Source: Paenibacillus psychroresistens
GTDB lineage: Bacteria; Bacillota; Bacilli; Paenibacillales; NBRC-103111
Direction: 5' to 3'
Assembly (NCBI RefSeq): GCF_009728935.1
Contig: NZ_CP034235.1
Location: forward strand, 6,337,501-6,401,500
Length of the DNA stretch: 64,000 nt
Shown: positions 8,950 to 17,876 of the stretch, one piece after another
Layout: each line of letters begins with the position of its first letter
Position numbering within the stretch: the first letter of the stretch is position 1
Position numbers and translations under genes: made by a program
Notes under the pieces: model-generated
Told to the model about the DNA's origin: nothing
The model's input: the letters and a program-made list of their open reading frames with translations, nothing else
Databases searched by the model: none

Positions 8950-9942
8950 CTACAAGGCACAAAGCTCAATTTCAAAGCCCATATCCTCGATCATTTTGTG
9001 ATCCTGCGAGGCTTCTTGGCCTTCTGTTGTTAAATAGTCGCCTACGAATAAGGAGTTAGCCGCATACAAACACAGCACCTGCATCGAGCGTAGATTAACT
9101 TCACGTCCACCCGAAGCGCGTATTTCCTTAGTTGGGTTAATAAAGCGCATTAATGCCAGCACCTTTAAGCACTTGCGTGGATTAAGCTCCTTGTTATTCT
9201 CAAGCGGGGTGCCTTTAATTGAATTTAAAAAGTTAACAGGGATCGAGTCCGCATCAAGCTCTCGCAGTGCATAAGCAATCTCGACAATTTCTTGATTGGT
9301 TTCACCCATGCCAACGATACAGCCTGAGCAAGGCGACATGCCTGATGCTTTAGCCTTCTCCACCGTGGCAACACGATCATCGTAAGTATGGGTAGTCGTA
9401 ATTTTATTAAAATTGCTGGCGCTTGTATTTAAATTATGATTGTAGCGGTCAACCCCCGCTTCTTTCAGCCTGACTGCCTGCTCATCTGATAAAATCCCTA
9501 GACACGCACAAATCTTCATCGGCATGGTTGATTTAATTTCTTTCACAGCGGCAATCACTTGATCGACTTCTTTGCCCGTTGGTCCGCGACCGCTGGCAAC
9601 AATACAGTATGTACCAACCTTCAATTCCATCGCCTTACGAGCTCCTGCGACTAGGGTATCTTTTTCTAGCAATGGGTACTTAGAAACTGGAGCCGTGGAA
9701 ACGATGGACTGTGAGCAATAGCCGCAATCCTCTGGACATAAGCCGCTTTTGGCATTGATAATTAGATTGAGCTTCACCTTTTTGCCAAAATAATGCTTTC
9801 TTACCTTGAACGCAGCACTCATGATATCCAGTAGCTCATCATCGTCCGCCTCCAGCACGGCCACTCCTTCTTCTATCGTCAATAGCTCACCGCGAATGGC
9901 TTTATCTGCCAGCTCATTCCAATTGCTTATCATGGTTATCAT
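8950..9942 (-). CDS. bioB: Biotin synthase
   Basis: BioB is a radical-SAM enzyme that inserts sulfur into dethiobiotin. The 330-aa protein has the radical-SAM cluster motif C69xxxC73xxC76 in GLCPEDCGYCSQS, the YNHNLNTS segment, and the late ASGGREVNLR motif with the Arg that coordinates the [2Fe-2S] cluster. Starting at 9942 leaves AGGAGG 8 bp upstream and a 4-bp ATGA overlap with bioD, indicating coupling. A downstream ATG at 9933 is possible. Confidence 0.97.
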   Translation of the reverse strand: MITMISNWNELADKAIRGELLTIEEGVAVLEADDDELLDIMSAAFKVRKHYFGKKVKLNLIINAKSGLCPEDCGYCSQSIVSTAPVSKYPLLEKDTLVAGARKAMELKVGTYCIVASGRGPTGKEVDQVIAAVKEIKSTMPMKICACLGILSDEQAVRLKEAGVDRYNHNLNTSASNFNKITTTHTYDDRVATVEKAKASGMSPCSGCIVGMGETNQEIVEIAYALRELDADSIPVNFLNSIKGTPLENNKELNPRKCLKVLALMRFINPTKEIRASGGREVNLRSMQVLCLYAANSLFVGDYLTTEGQEASQDHKMIEDMGFEIELCAL

Positions 9943-10763
9943 TGCCGTTGCCTCCTATTTTTTAAATCATAAAATACATTTAAATGCACAGAGCTTTCGA
10001 TTTCCGCTGTCCACTGCTCCCGCCAGGCTGCCCAACCAGCTGCATCTGCGTGCTCATCCTCCGCCATCCATGGCAGAATACCGAGCACTGGAACATCGCC
10101 AAACTGTTCGATCATTTGGGCATTGTCTTTGGCCATTTGAACAGCCTCGGGCAGGCGGGAGAGTTCAAAGCTGCCGCTTTGGCTGTCATTCAAGATGACA
10201 CCTAGCACTTCGAGGCCGGCTTGCCGCGCATAAGCGACTGTGAGCAGCGTATGATTCACGGTGCCAAGCCCCGTTCGCGCGATGATCAACAACGGCAGCG
10301 ATAGCTCCGCTGCCAGATCGGCCATCCGCTTGCCTTCGGCCAGCGGGACGAGCAGCCCGCCTGCGCCTTCGACCAGCAGGCAGCCCGACTGCTGCAGCCT
10401 GCGCTTGCCGTCCGCGACCAGGTCGCGGAACTGCAGCGGCGCTCCTGCTGCGCGGGCGGCAAGCCATGGCGCCACAGGCGCCGCAAATGTATGCGAGGCG
10501 ATATCCGCCTCTCGCATAGCAAGCCCGCTGCCGTGCAGCAGCCGGTAGCTGTCCGCCGTTGGCAGGCCGAGCGCTGCGCCGGATTGCACCGGCTTCCATA
10601 GCCGCACATAAGCTTCGCTATGTGCGGCTTCACCTTGAGCTGCTTCGCGCTGCGCAGCTCCCTGCTCACCAAGCCTTTGCAGCAAAGCTGCCAGCCCTGC
10701 TGTTACCTGCGTTTTGCCCACACCTGTATCTGTTCCAGTGATAAAGATACCTTCTCTAAGCAT
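9939..10763 (-). CDS. bioD: Dethiobiotin synthetase
   Basis: BioD closes the ureido ring of dethiobiotin with ATP and CO2. The P-loop GTDTGVGKTQ lies at residues 10-19, the substrate motif is KPVQSG, and GCLLVEGAGGLLVPL is the second nucleotide motif. At 274 aa it is longer than typical BioD (about 225-240) because of extra Ala/Glu-rich residues (EQGAAQREAAQGEAAHSEA) near residues 33-51 and a C-terminal tail. Bases about 10200-10650 are visibly far more GC-rich than the surroundings. AGGAGAAC precedes the ATG. It is the first gene of the operon, directly behind the BirA operator. Confidence 0.93.
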   Translation of the reverse strand: MLREGIFITGTDTGVGKTQVTAGLAALLQRLGEQGAAQREAAQGEAAHSEAYVRLWKPVQSGAALGLPTADSYRLLHGSGLAMREADIASHTFAAPVAPWLAARAAGAPLQFRDLVADGKRRLQQSGCLLVEGAGGLLVPLAEGKRMADLAAELSLPLLIIARTGLGTVNHTLLTVAYARQAGLEVLGVILNDSQSGSFELSRLPEAVQMAKDNAQMIEQFGDVPVLGILPWMAEDEHADAAGWAAWREQWTAEIESSVHLNVFYDLKNRRQRQ

Positions 10764-10804
10764 ATAGTTCTCCTATGATTTCAAGCCAGTTCTCCACAAG
10801 TTAA

Positions 10805-10837
10805 ATGTCAACCAATTAAATTATATGTGGTTAACAT
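10805..10837 (-). promoter_or_regulatory. BirA operator overlapping the bio promoter
   Basis: On the minus strand the half-sites ATGTTAACC and GGTTGACAT flank a 15-bp spacer; the arms match at 8 of 9 positions. This fits the known BirA palindrome, with halves like TTGTTAACC and GGTTAACAA about 15 bp apart. The spacer contains a perfect TATAAT (10820-10825 complement), so BirA-biotinyl-AMP bound here would cover the -10 box. No strong -35 is seen. It lies 42 bp upstream of bioD, so the operon is predicted to be repressed by biotin. Confidence 0.9.
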
Positions 10838-10963
10838 ATGGGTTAGAACGATTGTACTACATCTCCTGCGGAGCGGCAAGCTTTTTGCTTTGCAGCGTTG
10901 ATAGCTCTTATTAATTAATCTGTTTCTTCCTCTTCATACAACTACCCGCCTTATATTTTTATG

Positions 10964-10995
10964 CAAAAGAAAAAAGTGGGATAAGTTCCCACTTT
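10964..10995 (-). terminator. Intrinsic terminator of the transglutaminase-like gene
   Basis: Minus strand: AAAGTGGGA and TCCCACTTT pair around a 5-nt loop, followed by TTTCTTTT. It lies 21 bp after the stop codon at 11016. Confidence 0.88.
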
Positions 10996-11015
10996 CAATT
11001 TAATAAATATTTTTA

Positions 11016-13421
11016 TTATTCCAGTATAACCATTAGAATTCTAAACGCCATTCCATACCTAACGTTTCCGGTTACACTTGAAGCGTCCAAAGTTGCATTC
11101 AACTGGTCATAAACTTCTTTTTGTGTCATAGAAGGATCTACCTTAATGTTGAAATTCACATGGTTTGTTATGGCTGAATCTAAAGCTGTTTGCAATTCAG
11201 ATACTGATTCCGCGTGCAATAAATTCTTATAATAATAATCTTGTTTATCATCGAGGCTAGCATATCCAGCTATGTTCTGATCAATTTCAAATTCTTTATC
11301 AAAAGTATAGTTGGAAACCATAAACTTGTCGCTTGTGTTATAAACAGCATAGGGAATTCCTACGTCATTATTAGTAGGATCAACGTGATACCATTTACCA
11401 TCGATTTTAATCATGTTCCAAGCATGTGGTGTCCCATCGAGTTTACCGGACATAACAACTGTTTGTAATCCAGCTTCGTCAGCTAACATTTTAAATGTTT
11501 CTGCATAACTTTGACACACACCTAAGCCTTTTACAAGAATCCCATAGACGCTAAAGGCTGATGAATATTGAGCCGCTATATCTGACATATCAGTACCGCT
11601 ATTGTAAGCCGCTAGTACTTCATCCTGATAGGCGCCATGATCAATAATCCAATCATGAATTGCTTTCTCTTTATCCAAATATGCCATTCCCGGTGTTATA
11701 ATCTCCGCAACAATTTGCTTAACTTTTGCTTTAATTTCCGTTTGTTGTCTAGTCATTTCATCTTTTGTCATGGAGTAGTCAACTAACAATGACATAGTTT
11801 TATAGTCATATGAAAATTGTTTTTCACCAACGATTAACGGATATTGAGTTATAATCTTATACACGTAATCATACAATGCTGTTGAATCCCCTGCGGCCGG
11901 ATATTTACTTAAATCAATTTTTTCGTTGCCTGCTGTTAAGCCTTTAATAATAGCAGTACCCAATCCATCAACTGGTTCCACTACCGGAGCTGTGACTACG
12001 TTAGTAATATCAGAAGTTCCTGAAGAAGGTGTGGCTGTTGGAACTGGTTTTACTGTCGGTTTCACTGTTGGTGTTGCAGTAGGTACAGGCGTTGGTGTTG
12101 CAGTAGGTACTACAGTTGGTACTGGAGTTGGAGTTTCTGTATTCGTTGGGTTAATTGTTTCAACTGGAGTTGTAGTTGGTATTGGTGTTGGTATTGGTGT
12201 TGGTGTTGGTGTTGGTGTTGGTGTTGGTGTTGGTGTTGGTGTCGGTGTCGGTGTCGGAGTTGCAGTTGGTGTTGATATGAAACCTCCGTCAACATTAATA
12301 CTATCCGTAATATCAATTGAAGGAACATTTTTGGCTGGTGACACCACTGCTCCACTATTAAAAGCATCTATTTCTTCTTGAGTTGGAGCTTTTGACAGGA
12401 GAACAGTTACTTGTAAAGTTGTTCCCTGCAACCTTCCAATGTATCTAACACTGTAGTCGGAGTCGGATACATTTGTTTTAAAATCCCAAATCACTGGTAC
12501 AATTTTAGCTACATATGTGCTGCTTCCAGTGGGACTTTCATCGGCAGAAATATATTTGTGCGTGTCTACTGACAGTGTTCTGGGTAGATCAAATAAAGAG
12601 TCAATGGAATCACTATCGCTGTACGAAGCTTTTTCACCGTAAGATAGTGAGTGCAGTGCTGACGATTCATAATCATCCATATTAGCAATATTACTTATGT
12701 TAGACTCTTTCCCATTAACTATTGCACTTACTGTATATTCGCCACCACTATGAATTTTACTGTTCATTGAATATATCTTCTCATTTGTAGTATCATTCAG
12801 TAGATATGTTGGCTCAGTGACAGTTGCTTCTAGCTCTAGCTTAAATCTGCTGCCACTATAAACTTTGTAGCTAGTTGCTCCAGGGATTTTGTTCCAATTC
12901 AAGGAATACTCTCCGTCGCTATTTGATACGGTTTTAATAATTGGTTTTTCAACTGGCGATCCAATTGTAAACATCATACGTTTTGGAACTTTTAAATTTT
13001 TGACAGATTTTGCTTTAACATCTTGATAAATGATCAGATAGTATCTATCTAAACCTCCCCAAGATCTGCCACCTGTATCATCAATACCTTTTCTCGGGTA
13101 AACTCCCCACCCTGTTTTATCAGGCTTGATTGTGATAGTTTTTGTTTTCTTATTGTAACTAATATCAGCCAACAAAGGATCGTCACCATTGCGATCAGTA
13201 GTAACTTCGAACTGATCTTTAATAAAGACATCAAAAGCATCGTTTGCTAGTGCTAATTTAATGCTAAACGACTTTGATTTATCCACATTATACATCGGGG
13301 CAATATCTTGGAAAACTGTTGTAGGAGTGTGGTTTGGTGGTAATATATTCTTTGCAAAAACACTGGTTGAACTCATAACTAACATTAAAACAATTAAAAT
13401 TGAGCTGACTACTTTCTTCAT
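11016..13421 (-). CDS. Secreted protein with transglutaminase-like domain and TP-rich linker
   Basis: An 801-aa exported protein. The start at 13421 has AGAGGT 8 bp upstream; the longer reading starts at a GTG that overlaps this site. Residues 1-24 form a signal peptide (MKKVVSSILIVLMLVMSSTSVFA). Residues about 30-160 look like a beta-rich domain, then a fibronectin-type stretch (YSLNWNKIPGATSYKVYSG). A central Pro/Thr tract (about 385-475) is encoded by hexanucleotide repeats. The C-terminal transglutaminase-like core has the triad Cys in KGLGVCQSYAETF, His in GTPHAWNMIKI and Asp in WYHVDPTNND. Such domains act as proteases, cyclases or cross-linkers; the substrate is unknown. It has no operon partner. 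Confidence 0.85.
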   Translation of the reverse strand: MKKVVSSILIVLMLVMSSTSVFAKNILPPNHTPTTVFQDIAPMYNVDKSKSFSIKLALANDAFDVFIKDQFEVTTDRNGDDPLLADISYNKKTKTITIKPDKTGWGVYPRKGIDDTGGRSWGGLDRYYLIIYQDVKAKSVKNLKVPKRMMFTIGSPVEKPIIKTVSNSDGEYSLNWNKIPGATSYKVYSGSRFKLELEATVTEPTYLLNDTTNEKIYSMNSKIHSGGEYTVSAIVNGKESNISNIANMDDYESSALHSLSYGEKASYSDSDSIDSLFDLPRTLSVDTHKYISADESPTGSSTYVAKIVPVIWDFKTNVSDSDYSVRYIGRLQGTTLQVTVLLSKAPTQEEIDAFNSGAVVSPAKNVPSIDITDSINVDGGFISTPTATPTPTPTPTPTPTPTPTPTPTPIPTPIPTTTPVETINPTNTETPTPVPTVVPTATPTPVPTATPTVKPTVKPVPTATPSSGTSDITNVVTAPVVEPVDGLGTAIIKGLTAGNEKIDLSKYPAAGDSTALYDYVYKIITQYPLIVGEKQFSYDYKTMSLLVDYSMTKDEMTRQQTEIKAKVKQIVAEIITPGMAYLDKEKAIHDWIIDHGAYQDEVLAAYNSGTDMSDIAAQYSSAFSVYGILVKGLGVCQSYAETFKMLADEAGLQTVVMSGKLDGTPHAWNMIKIDGKWYHVDPTNNDVGIPYAVYNTSDKFMVSNYTFDKEFEIDQNIAGYASLDDKQDYYYKNLLHAESVSELQTALDSAITNHVNFNIKVDPSMTQKEVYDQLNATLDASSVTGNVRYGMAFRILMVILE
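12170..12270 (-). repeat. Hexanucleotide microsatellite encoding a Thr-Pro tract
   Basis: The plus strand repeats GGTGTT (with GTC variants at the end) about a dozen times around 12180-12258, encoding alternating Thr-Pro in the secreted transglutaminase-like protein. The period is a multiple of 3, so copy changes would alter linker length without breaking the frame. Confidence 0.85.
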
Positions 13422-13671
13422 CTTCTGCACCTCTAAGTTTTTGTATGTGTCTATGAACCTACTATTCTACTAAACATTTTTACCTTCAATTCTTTGTCAT
13501 TCTTGTCATGACGGGTTTTACCTACTACCCTATCACTTCCCCTCAGCACTGGATAATCATCACTACTACCACTATAATATTCACTCACTAGGGCTCCTAC
13601 ACATATTATCACTCATAAATATAGCAATTCTACCATAATATAGTATTATTCGAACACCCCTAATTTTAAAG

Positions 13672-16212
13672 CTACTTCTTTGCCCCCAACGGCAGCTCCT
13701 CGAGCTTATTAGACACCCTTTGGTATATAAACGAAATCCCGAGTAGAGCAACTCCGAAACAAAAGTAAGCCAATATTTTACTGCCCTCTGCCAAATACGC
13801 TAAGTCTATAAGAAACAATTTACCTGTTGAGAGCAATGTCAGAGCTAATCCTAGACGACGAATGTACACATATCTCTTGCGGAAGCCATACAGAATATAA
13901 CTGATAGCCAAACCTAGATAAACAATGCTGGAGATAAATCCTACATCCCCTAGCTGAAGCTGTACATTTAGAAAAGCAGCGGATATGCCCAATAAATAGA
14001 TCGCAAGAATGAATGGATAGAGCTCAATGTTCTTGTATTGTTGGCGAATAAAAGCAATTAACAGCCCACGTCCACTGAAAAAAACAATCCCATTAAAAGC
14101 AATCAAAATACCTAAAGCCAAGTACTCCATATAAGAATTTTGAGCCATATCATCGTTTAAAAGCGGCATCTTCACAGTGACATAAAGTCCAATTAAACAC
14201 CCGACAGAATATAGAAAAAGCGCATAATATTTGACGATTCTGTCATACAGCAGCATCGCTTTAGTTAAAGCATAAGCCAGACCAATGCTAATAAAAGCCA
14301 ACACCATAACCTCATAGAAATGATATAACTCATATTGCTGCGGAATAAATTGATGATAAAAATGCATGCTCTCGTAAATTAGATAGATCCATAAATTCGC
14401 CAATGTAAAATATTTAAAGGTAGTCAGCTTTTCACTAAAGTTACGGAAAACACCTGAATGAGCTCCAAGCTTCTTTTGACTTAGCAAGTAGTAAATCATG
14501 ACTAACAGCAGCCCTAGCATAATGCTTGTATATTTTAAATTAAAAAAATCGGTTGGATTCCAGTCCCCAGTAACAATCGCGAGTACCTCTATATAGAAAG
14601 CTCCCAAACAAAGGAGGAATACCATCCACCCTGACTTTTCAAGCGACTTAATTCGTACAGAGTGTCCAAAAGCCATGAGGATTAACGCTTCAATCAACCA
14701 GCCTAGGGATAACCAATGTACTCCAAATTGAAACGGAATTATTAATATGGCAAAGGTTAACGAAGTACCGTAGAACAGTAACAAGGTTTGTTTTTCATGC
14801 TTCATGATCCTCACCATAAAGCGAGCTAGGAGCAGATAAATTAAACTAAAAGCAAGCGCCAGCAAGCCTCTATATTCAGTTAACTCCAGCTCATCAAACA
14901 AATAATAAAGCACAATACAGCTCACCGTTGTATTAATCGCCAGCAAAGCCACATCCAGCTTACTTAAGCTCACTTTATGTTTAAAAGAATACCCGAGCGT
15001 AATGCCTAAGTAGATGATAAAGGTTACAGCCGCATACCCCATATTAACGGTATCACTGGATGACAATAGGATCAGTACAATCATCGAAGGAATGTTTAGT
15101 AAAAAGCTAATATAATGTACAACATTCCACTTCTTACGGAAAGAAACGATAAGAATTGATAAAGTCAGCAGCACTAGATAACCCATTGCCGCATAAACCG
15201 CTGCTCCTTGCAGATCAAAAGCGATGATATAAGAATATAGCGGGAAGTAGCCGCCAACTAACCCAAACGAACATACCGTTCGTGAATCATAGCGCAGAGA
15301 AAGCACAATAGCTAAGAGTGTAACGAGGACAGATAAGAGTAAGGCTGCTGGCATCTCAATGATCTCTAATAAGAAATAGCTGAAAAAGATCGAGCCATAT
15401 AAGATGGCAATTCCACCTCCAATTACCCCTAAAGCGAAGGTTTGTTTATTCTTACGATATAGATATTCGCCACCTGCCAGCATTAAACCGCCAAGTACAA
15501 AAAACATAATACCTTTGAAATAATCGTTAAGAAAATGGGAGTAAGAATGTTTAAAGGCAGCGCCAACACCAAAAATAATTAACAAAATCCCTAGCTTGTT
15601 GATCCAATTTAGCCCTATTTTCATTTCAAGCTGATTTTGTTTGGCACGCTTCTGGATAACCTCTTCCGTTATCTCTTCTTTGGACAACTGGTCGTAGCCT
15701 TCAGAAACTCCATGCAGCATATCCTTTTCTTTGAGGTCCAAAAGCTCTATATGGAGAATAACCTTAGCATTTAGCTCTGCGGATATTTGCTCCAGCTTCG
15801 CCAGGATCTCCTGCTTTTCTTCCTGTAGGTTCTTGGTTGTTCGCGCTACTAAGCGATCTACTTCTTGACGGGACTCCTGTTCAAGTGCATAAAGCTTATT
15901 ATAGGCAGGTTGTGTAGCGCTTCTAAAATAGGTATTCAGCTTTTCCTGAGATACCTTAAGAATATTAAGCTTCTCATCGACTATCTGATCTTTAATTGCC
16001 GATCTTAGATGAGCATTCTCAGCTTCAATTTCCTTTTGCTTCTGCTTTAATTCACCTACTCGTAATTTATATTCTTCGTAATCTCGACGCAGCGTTTGAT
16101 TCTCCTGAATCAAATCATGGGATTCGTATTCGTTTAACACCGCCTCGTATTCTTTAGCAAGATTATCTTGAACCGTTTTCATGTGCTGCAGTCGCTTCTT
16201 AAAATCATTCAT
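13672..16212 (-). CDS. DUF2339-type polytopic membrane protein with N-terminal coiled coil
   Basis: An 846-aa predicted integral membrane protein. Residues about 1-200 are hydrophilic and heptad-rich (long charged helices with many Glu, Lys, Gln), predicted cytosolic coiled coil. From about residue 205 (GLNWINKLGILLIIFGVGAAF) to the end there are roughly two dozen hydrophobic segments, as in the DUF2339 family of large bacterial membrane proteins of unknown function. GLNWINKLGILLIIFGVG is typical of that family. GGAGGTC lies before the ATG. It is divergent from the ECF sigma factor, which may or may not regulate it. Confidence 0.8.
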   Translation of the reverse strand: MNDFKKRLQHMKTVQDNLAKEYEAVLNEYESHDLIQENQTLRRDYEEYKLRVGELKQKQKEIEAENAHLRSAIKDQIVDEKLNILKVSQEKLNTYFRSATQPAYNKLYALEQESRQEVDRLVARTTKNLQEEKQEILAKLEQISAELNAKVILHIELLDLKEKDMLHGVSEGYDQLSKEEITEEVIQKRAKQNQLEMKIGLNWINKLGILLIIFGVGAAFKHSYSHFLNDYFKGIMFFVLGGLMLAGGEYLYRKNKQTFALGVIGGGIAILYGSIFFSYFLLEIIEMPAALLLSVLVTLLAIVLSLRYDSRTVCSFGLVGGYFPLYSYIIAFDLQGAAVYAAMGYLVLLTLSILIVSFRKKWNVVHYISFLLNIPSMIVLILLSSSDTVNMGYAAVTFIIYLGITLGYSFKHKVSLSKLDVALLAINTTVSCIVLYYLFDELELTEYRGLLALAFSLIYLLLARFMVRIMKHEKQTLLLFYGTSLTFAILIIPFQFGVHWLSLGWLIEALILMAFGHSVRIKSLEKSGWMVFLLCLGAFYIEVLAIVTGDWNPTDFFNLKYTSIMLGLLLVMIYYLLSQKKLGAHSGVFRNFSEKLTTFKYFTLANLWIYLIYESMHFYHQFIPQQYELYHFYEVMVLAFISIGLAYALTKAMLLYDRIVKYYALFLYSVGCLIGLYVTVKMPLLNDDMAQNSYMEYLALGILIAFNGIVFFSGRGLLIAFIRQQYKNIELYPFILAIYLLGISAAFLNVQLQLGDVGFISSIVYLGLAISYILYGFRKRYVYIRRLGLALTLLSTGKLFLIDLAYLAEGSKILAYFCFGVALLGISFIYQRVSNKLEELPLGAKK

Positions 16213-16418
16213 ACTTAGACCTCCAGATGGAACATGTTATAATTCTTCTTATTAGACATGTTACAGATGTGAGTCAAAGTTTATAAGAATTAACTTTTTC
16301 TAGTACCTAGTTTTCTATAGGATCATTTTCAATAAAGCCTGTCATTTAAATCGTTTTGGCGATTTCATACGTTAATACTTATAGAAGACATTATAAAGCG
16401 AGGAATTGTGGTGAGAAT

Positions 16419-16982
16419 ATGCCATCGGACGAAGAACTAATCAAGGAAATACATCAAGGCAGCCAAGCGGCTATGGAGGTGCTAGTCCGTCGTCATTATA
16501 AAATGATTTTCGCTTATTTATATCGGAGAACAGCTGATTATCATATATCATTGGATCTCACTCAAGAAACTTTGATTAGAATGATGAAGTCGCTCTCGAT
16601 ATATAAGGAACAGGGCAAGTTCGCACATTGGCTGCTCACCTTGGCAGTAAATATATGTCGAGATTATTACCGAAGTCGGCAATATAAAGAATCTCTAACG
16701 ACACCCTTGCAAAATTCGATGCCCTTTGAGCCGTATAGTAATGTGGAGGATTTATTGAATCAACAAGAAGTGCGCATTCACATCCAAAGCGCATTACAAG
16801 AGCTATCTGATTCTCAACGAGAAGCCATTGTACTGAAGTATTATCATGAAATGAAGGTGTCTGAGATTGCACAGACAACGAGCAGCCAAGAATCGGCTGT
16901 AAAATCGCGGTTGTTTCAAGGAATCGCTAAGCTTAAACGAATCCTAGGGAGGATGGTAGCTGATGAAGAGAATCAAGGTTAA
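16419..16982 (+). CDS. ECF-type RNA polymerase sigma factor
   Basis: A 187-aa sigma-70-family factor with only regions 2 and 4, as in ECF sigma factors. Region 2: LVRRHYKMIFAYLYRRT and the -10-melting part LDLTQETLIRMMKSL (residues about 20-75). Region 4: ELSDSQREAIVLKYYHEM followed by the helix-turn-helix VSEIAQTTSSQESAVKSRL (about 125-175). The ATG at 16419 is preceded by GGTGAG; a longer reading from 16356 has no ribosome site and would exceed normal ECF length. Its stop overlaps the next gene by 20 bp, the usual arrangement for a sigma/anti-sigma pair. It resembles the SigY group, but I cannot place it firmly. Confidence 0.92.
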   Translation: MPSDEELIKEIHQGSQAAMEVLVRRHYKMIFAYLYRRTADYHISLDLTQETLIRMMKSLSIYKEQGKFAHWLLTLAVNICRDYYRSRQYKESLTTPLQNSMPFEPYSNVEDLLNQQEVRIHIQSALQELSDSQREAIVLKYYHEMKVSEIAQTTSSQESAVKSRLFQGIAKLKRILGRMVADEENQG

Positions 16983-17265
16983 GACTAATTTTCACCAGGC
17001 AACGAATGAAGATTCTCAAATTGCCGATGATTTAGCAGAAATCCAGCTATATCTGGAACATTATTCCGTAAAGTATCCCAATGAAAGCACCATTGACAGG
17101 TCTATTGAACAATTGCGAGTTTATGTCCCTCACAAGAAGCGGCTTCTTCAGCAACTATTTTCGAATTTAGGTGGAGCTATTTATCATGTGCTTCCAGTTC
17201 ACCAATTTGCTAGCTTTAGTCTATTTCTTTTGGGTTCTTTACTTTTGCCCAGTAAGCTATATTAA
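16963..17265 (+). CDS. Small protein overlapping the sigma gene, candidate anti-sigma factor
   Basis: 100 aa, overlapping the sigma factor gene by 20 bp. The first 80 residues are hydrophilic and charged; the last 20 (FASFSLFLLGSLLLP) form one hydrophobic segment ending at the C-terminus, so it could be tail-anchored in the membrane. Position and topology suggest a regulator of the sigma factor, like the small YxlC-type proteins of sigY operons, but no diagnostic motif is seen. Alternatively it is the remaining N-terminal part of a larger membrane anti-sigma factor, because it stops just inside a would-be transmembrane region, 47 bp before lepB. GGAGG lies 10 bp upstream of the ATG. Confidence 0.55.
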   Translation: MKRIKVKTNFHQATNEDSQIADDLAEIQLYLEHYSVKYPNESTIDRSIEQLRVYVPHKKRLLQQLFSNLGGAIYHVLPVHQFASFSLFLLGSLLLPSKLY

Positions 17266-17312
17266 ATTACTTATTTAGCTTATATGATACTCAAACTATT
17301 TGGAGGTCAACC

Positions 17313-17861
17313 ATGAAAACACTTTATGAAATTTGGAGCTGGTTTCGTTCCCTAGGAATCGCCTTTATCGTTGCTTTCTGTATCAGTTTATTCGTATTCC
17401 AGCCTTTTAAGGTAAGTGGCCATTCCATGGATCCAAGTCTTCATGATAAACAGTATCTGATAGTTAATAAATTCCCTCATACCTTTTCATATCTGCCTAA
17501 TTACTCCGATATAGTGGTTATTGACAGTCGCATAGATCGCAAGCGAACCTTCAAGGATGATCTAATGGAGTTCCCCTTATTGCAATTCCTCACCTCGGGC
17601 TCTGATCCAATTTTTTATGTAAAAAGAGTAATAGGCAAACCAGGAGATTCGCTTAAATTTAAGGATAATCAGGTATATCGGAATGGGGTTGCTCTAGATG
17701 AGGCCTATATTAAAGAAGCGATGAAATACAGTTCTGATCAGAAAGTTGTTGTTCCAGATAAGCATATTTATGTTATGGGTGATAATCGTAATAATAGCAA
17801 AGACAGTAGAAGCATTGGCTTTATTCCTCTAGATCATGTCATGGGTAAGAAATTCCCTTAA
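17313..17861 (+). CDS. lepB: Signal peptidase I
   Basis: Type I signal peptidase (182 aa, S26 family) that cleaves signal peptides at the outer face of the membrane. One N-terminal transmembrane segment (residues about 13-30) is followed by the catalytic Ser38 in SGHSMDPSL, the general base Lys104 in YVKRVIGKPGD and the box E motif VMGDNRNNSKDSRSIG. Size is that of single-anchor Bacillus Sip enzymes. TTTGGAGG precedes the ATG. It follows the ECF sigma and the small gene by 47 bp, so it may be part of the same transcription unit. Confidence 0.95.
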   Translation: MKTLYEIWSWFRSLGIAFIVAFCISLFVFQPFKVSGHSMDPSLHDKQYLIVNKFPHTFSYLPNYSDIVVIDSRIDRKRTFKDDLMEFPLLQFLTSGSDPIFYVKRVIGKPGDSLKFKDNQVYRNGVALDEAYIKEAMKYSSDQKVVVPDKHIYVMGDNRNNSKDSRSIGFIPLDHVMGKKFP

Positions 17862-17876
17862 AACTTACCCAAATAC

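Noticed and set aside
10186..10672. Overlapping ORFs of 128-137 codons inside bioD
   Set aside because: Frame shadows of the GC-rich patch; bioD motifs occupy the same bases.
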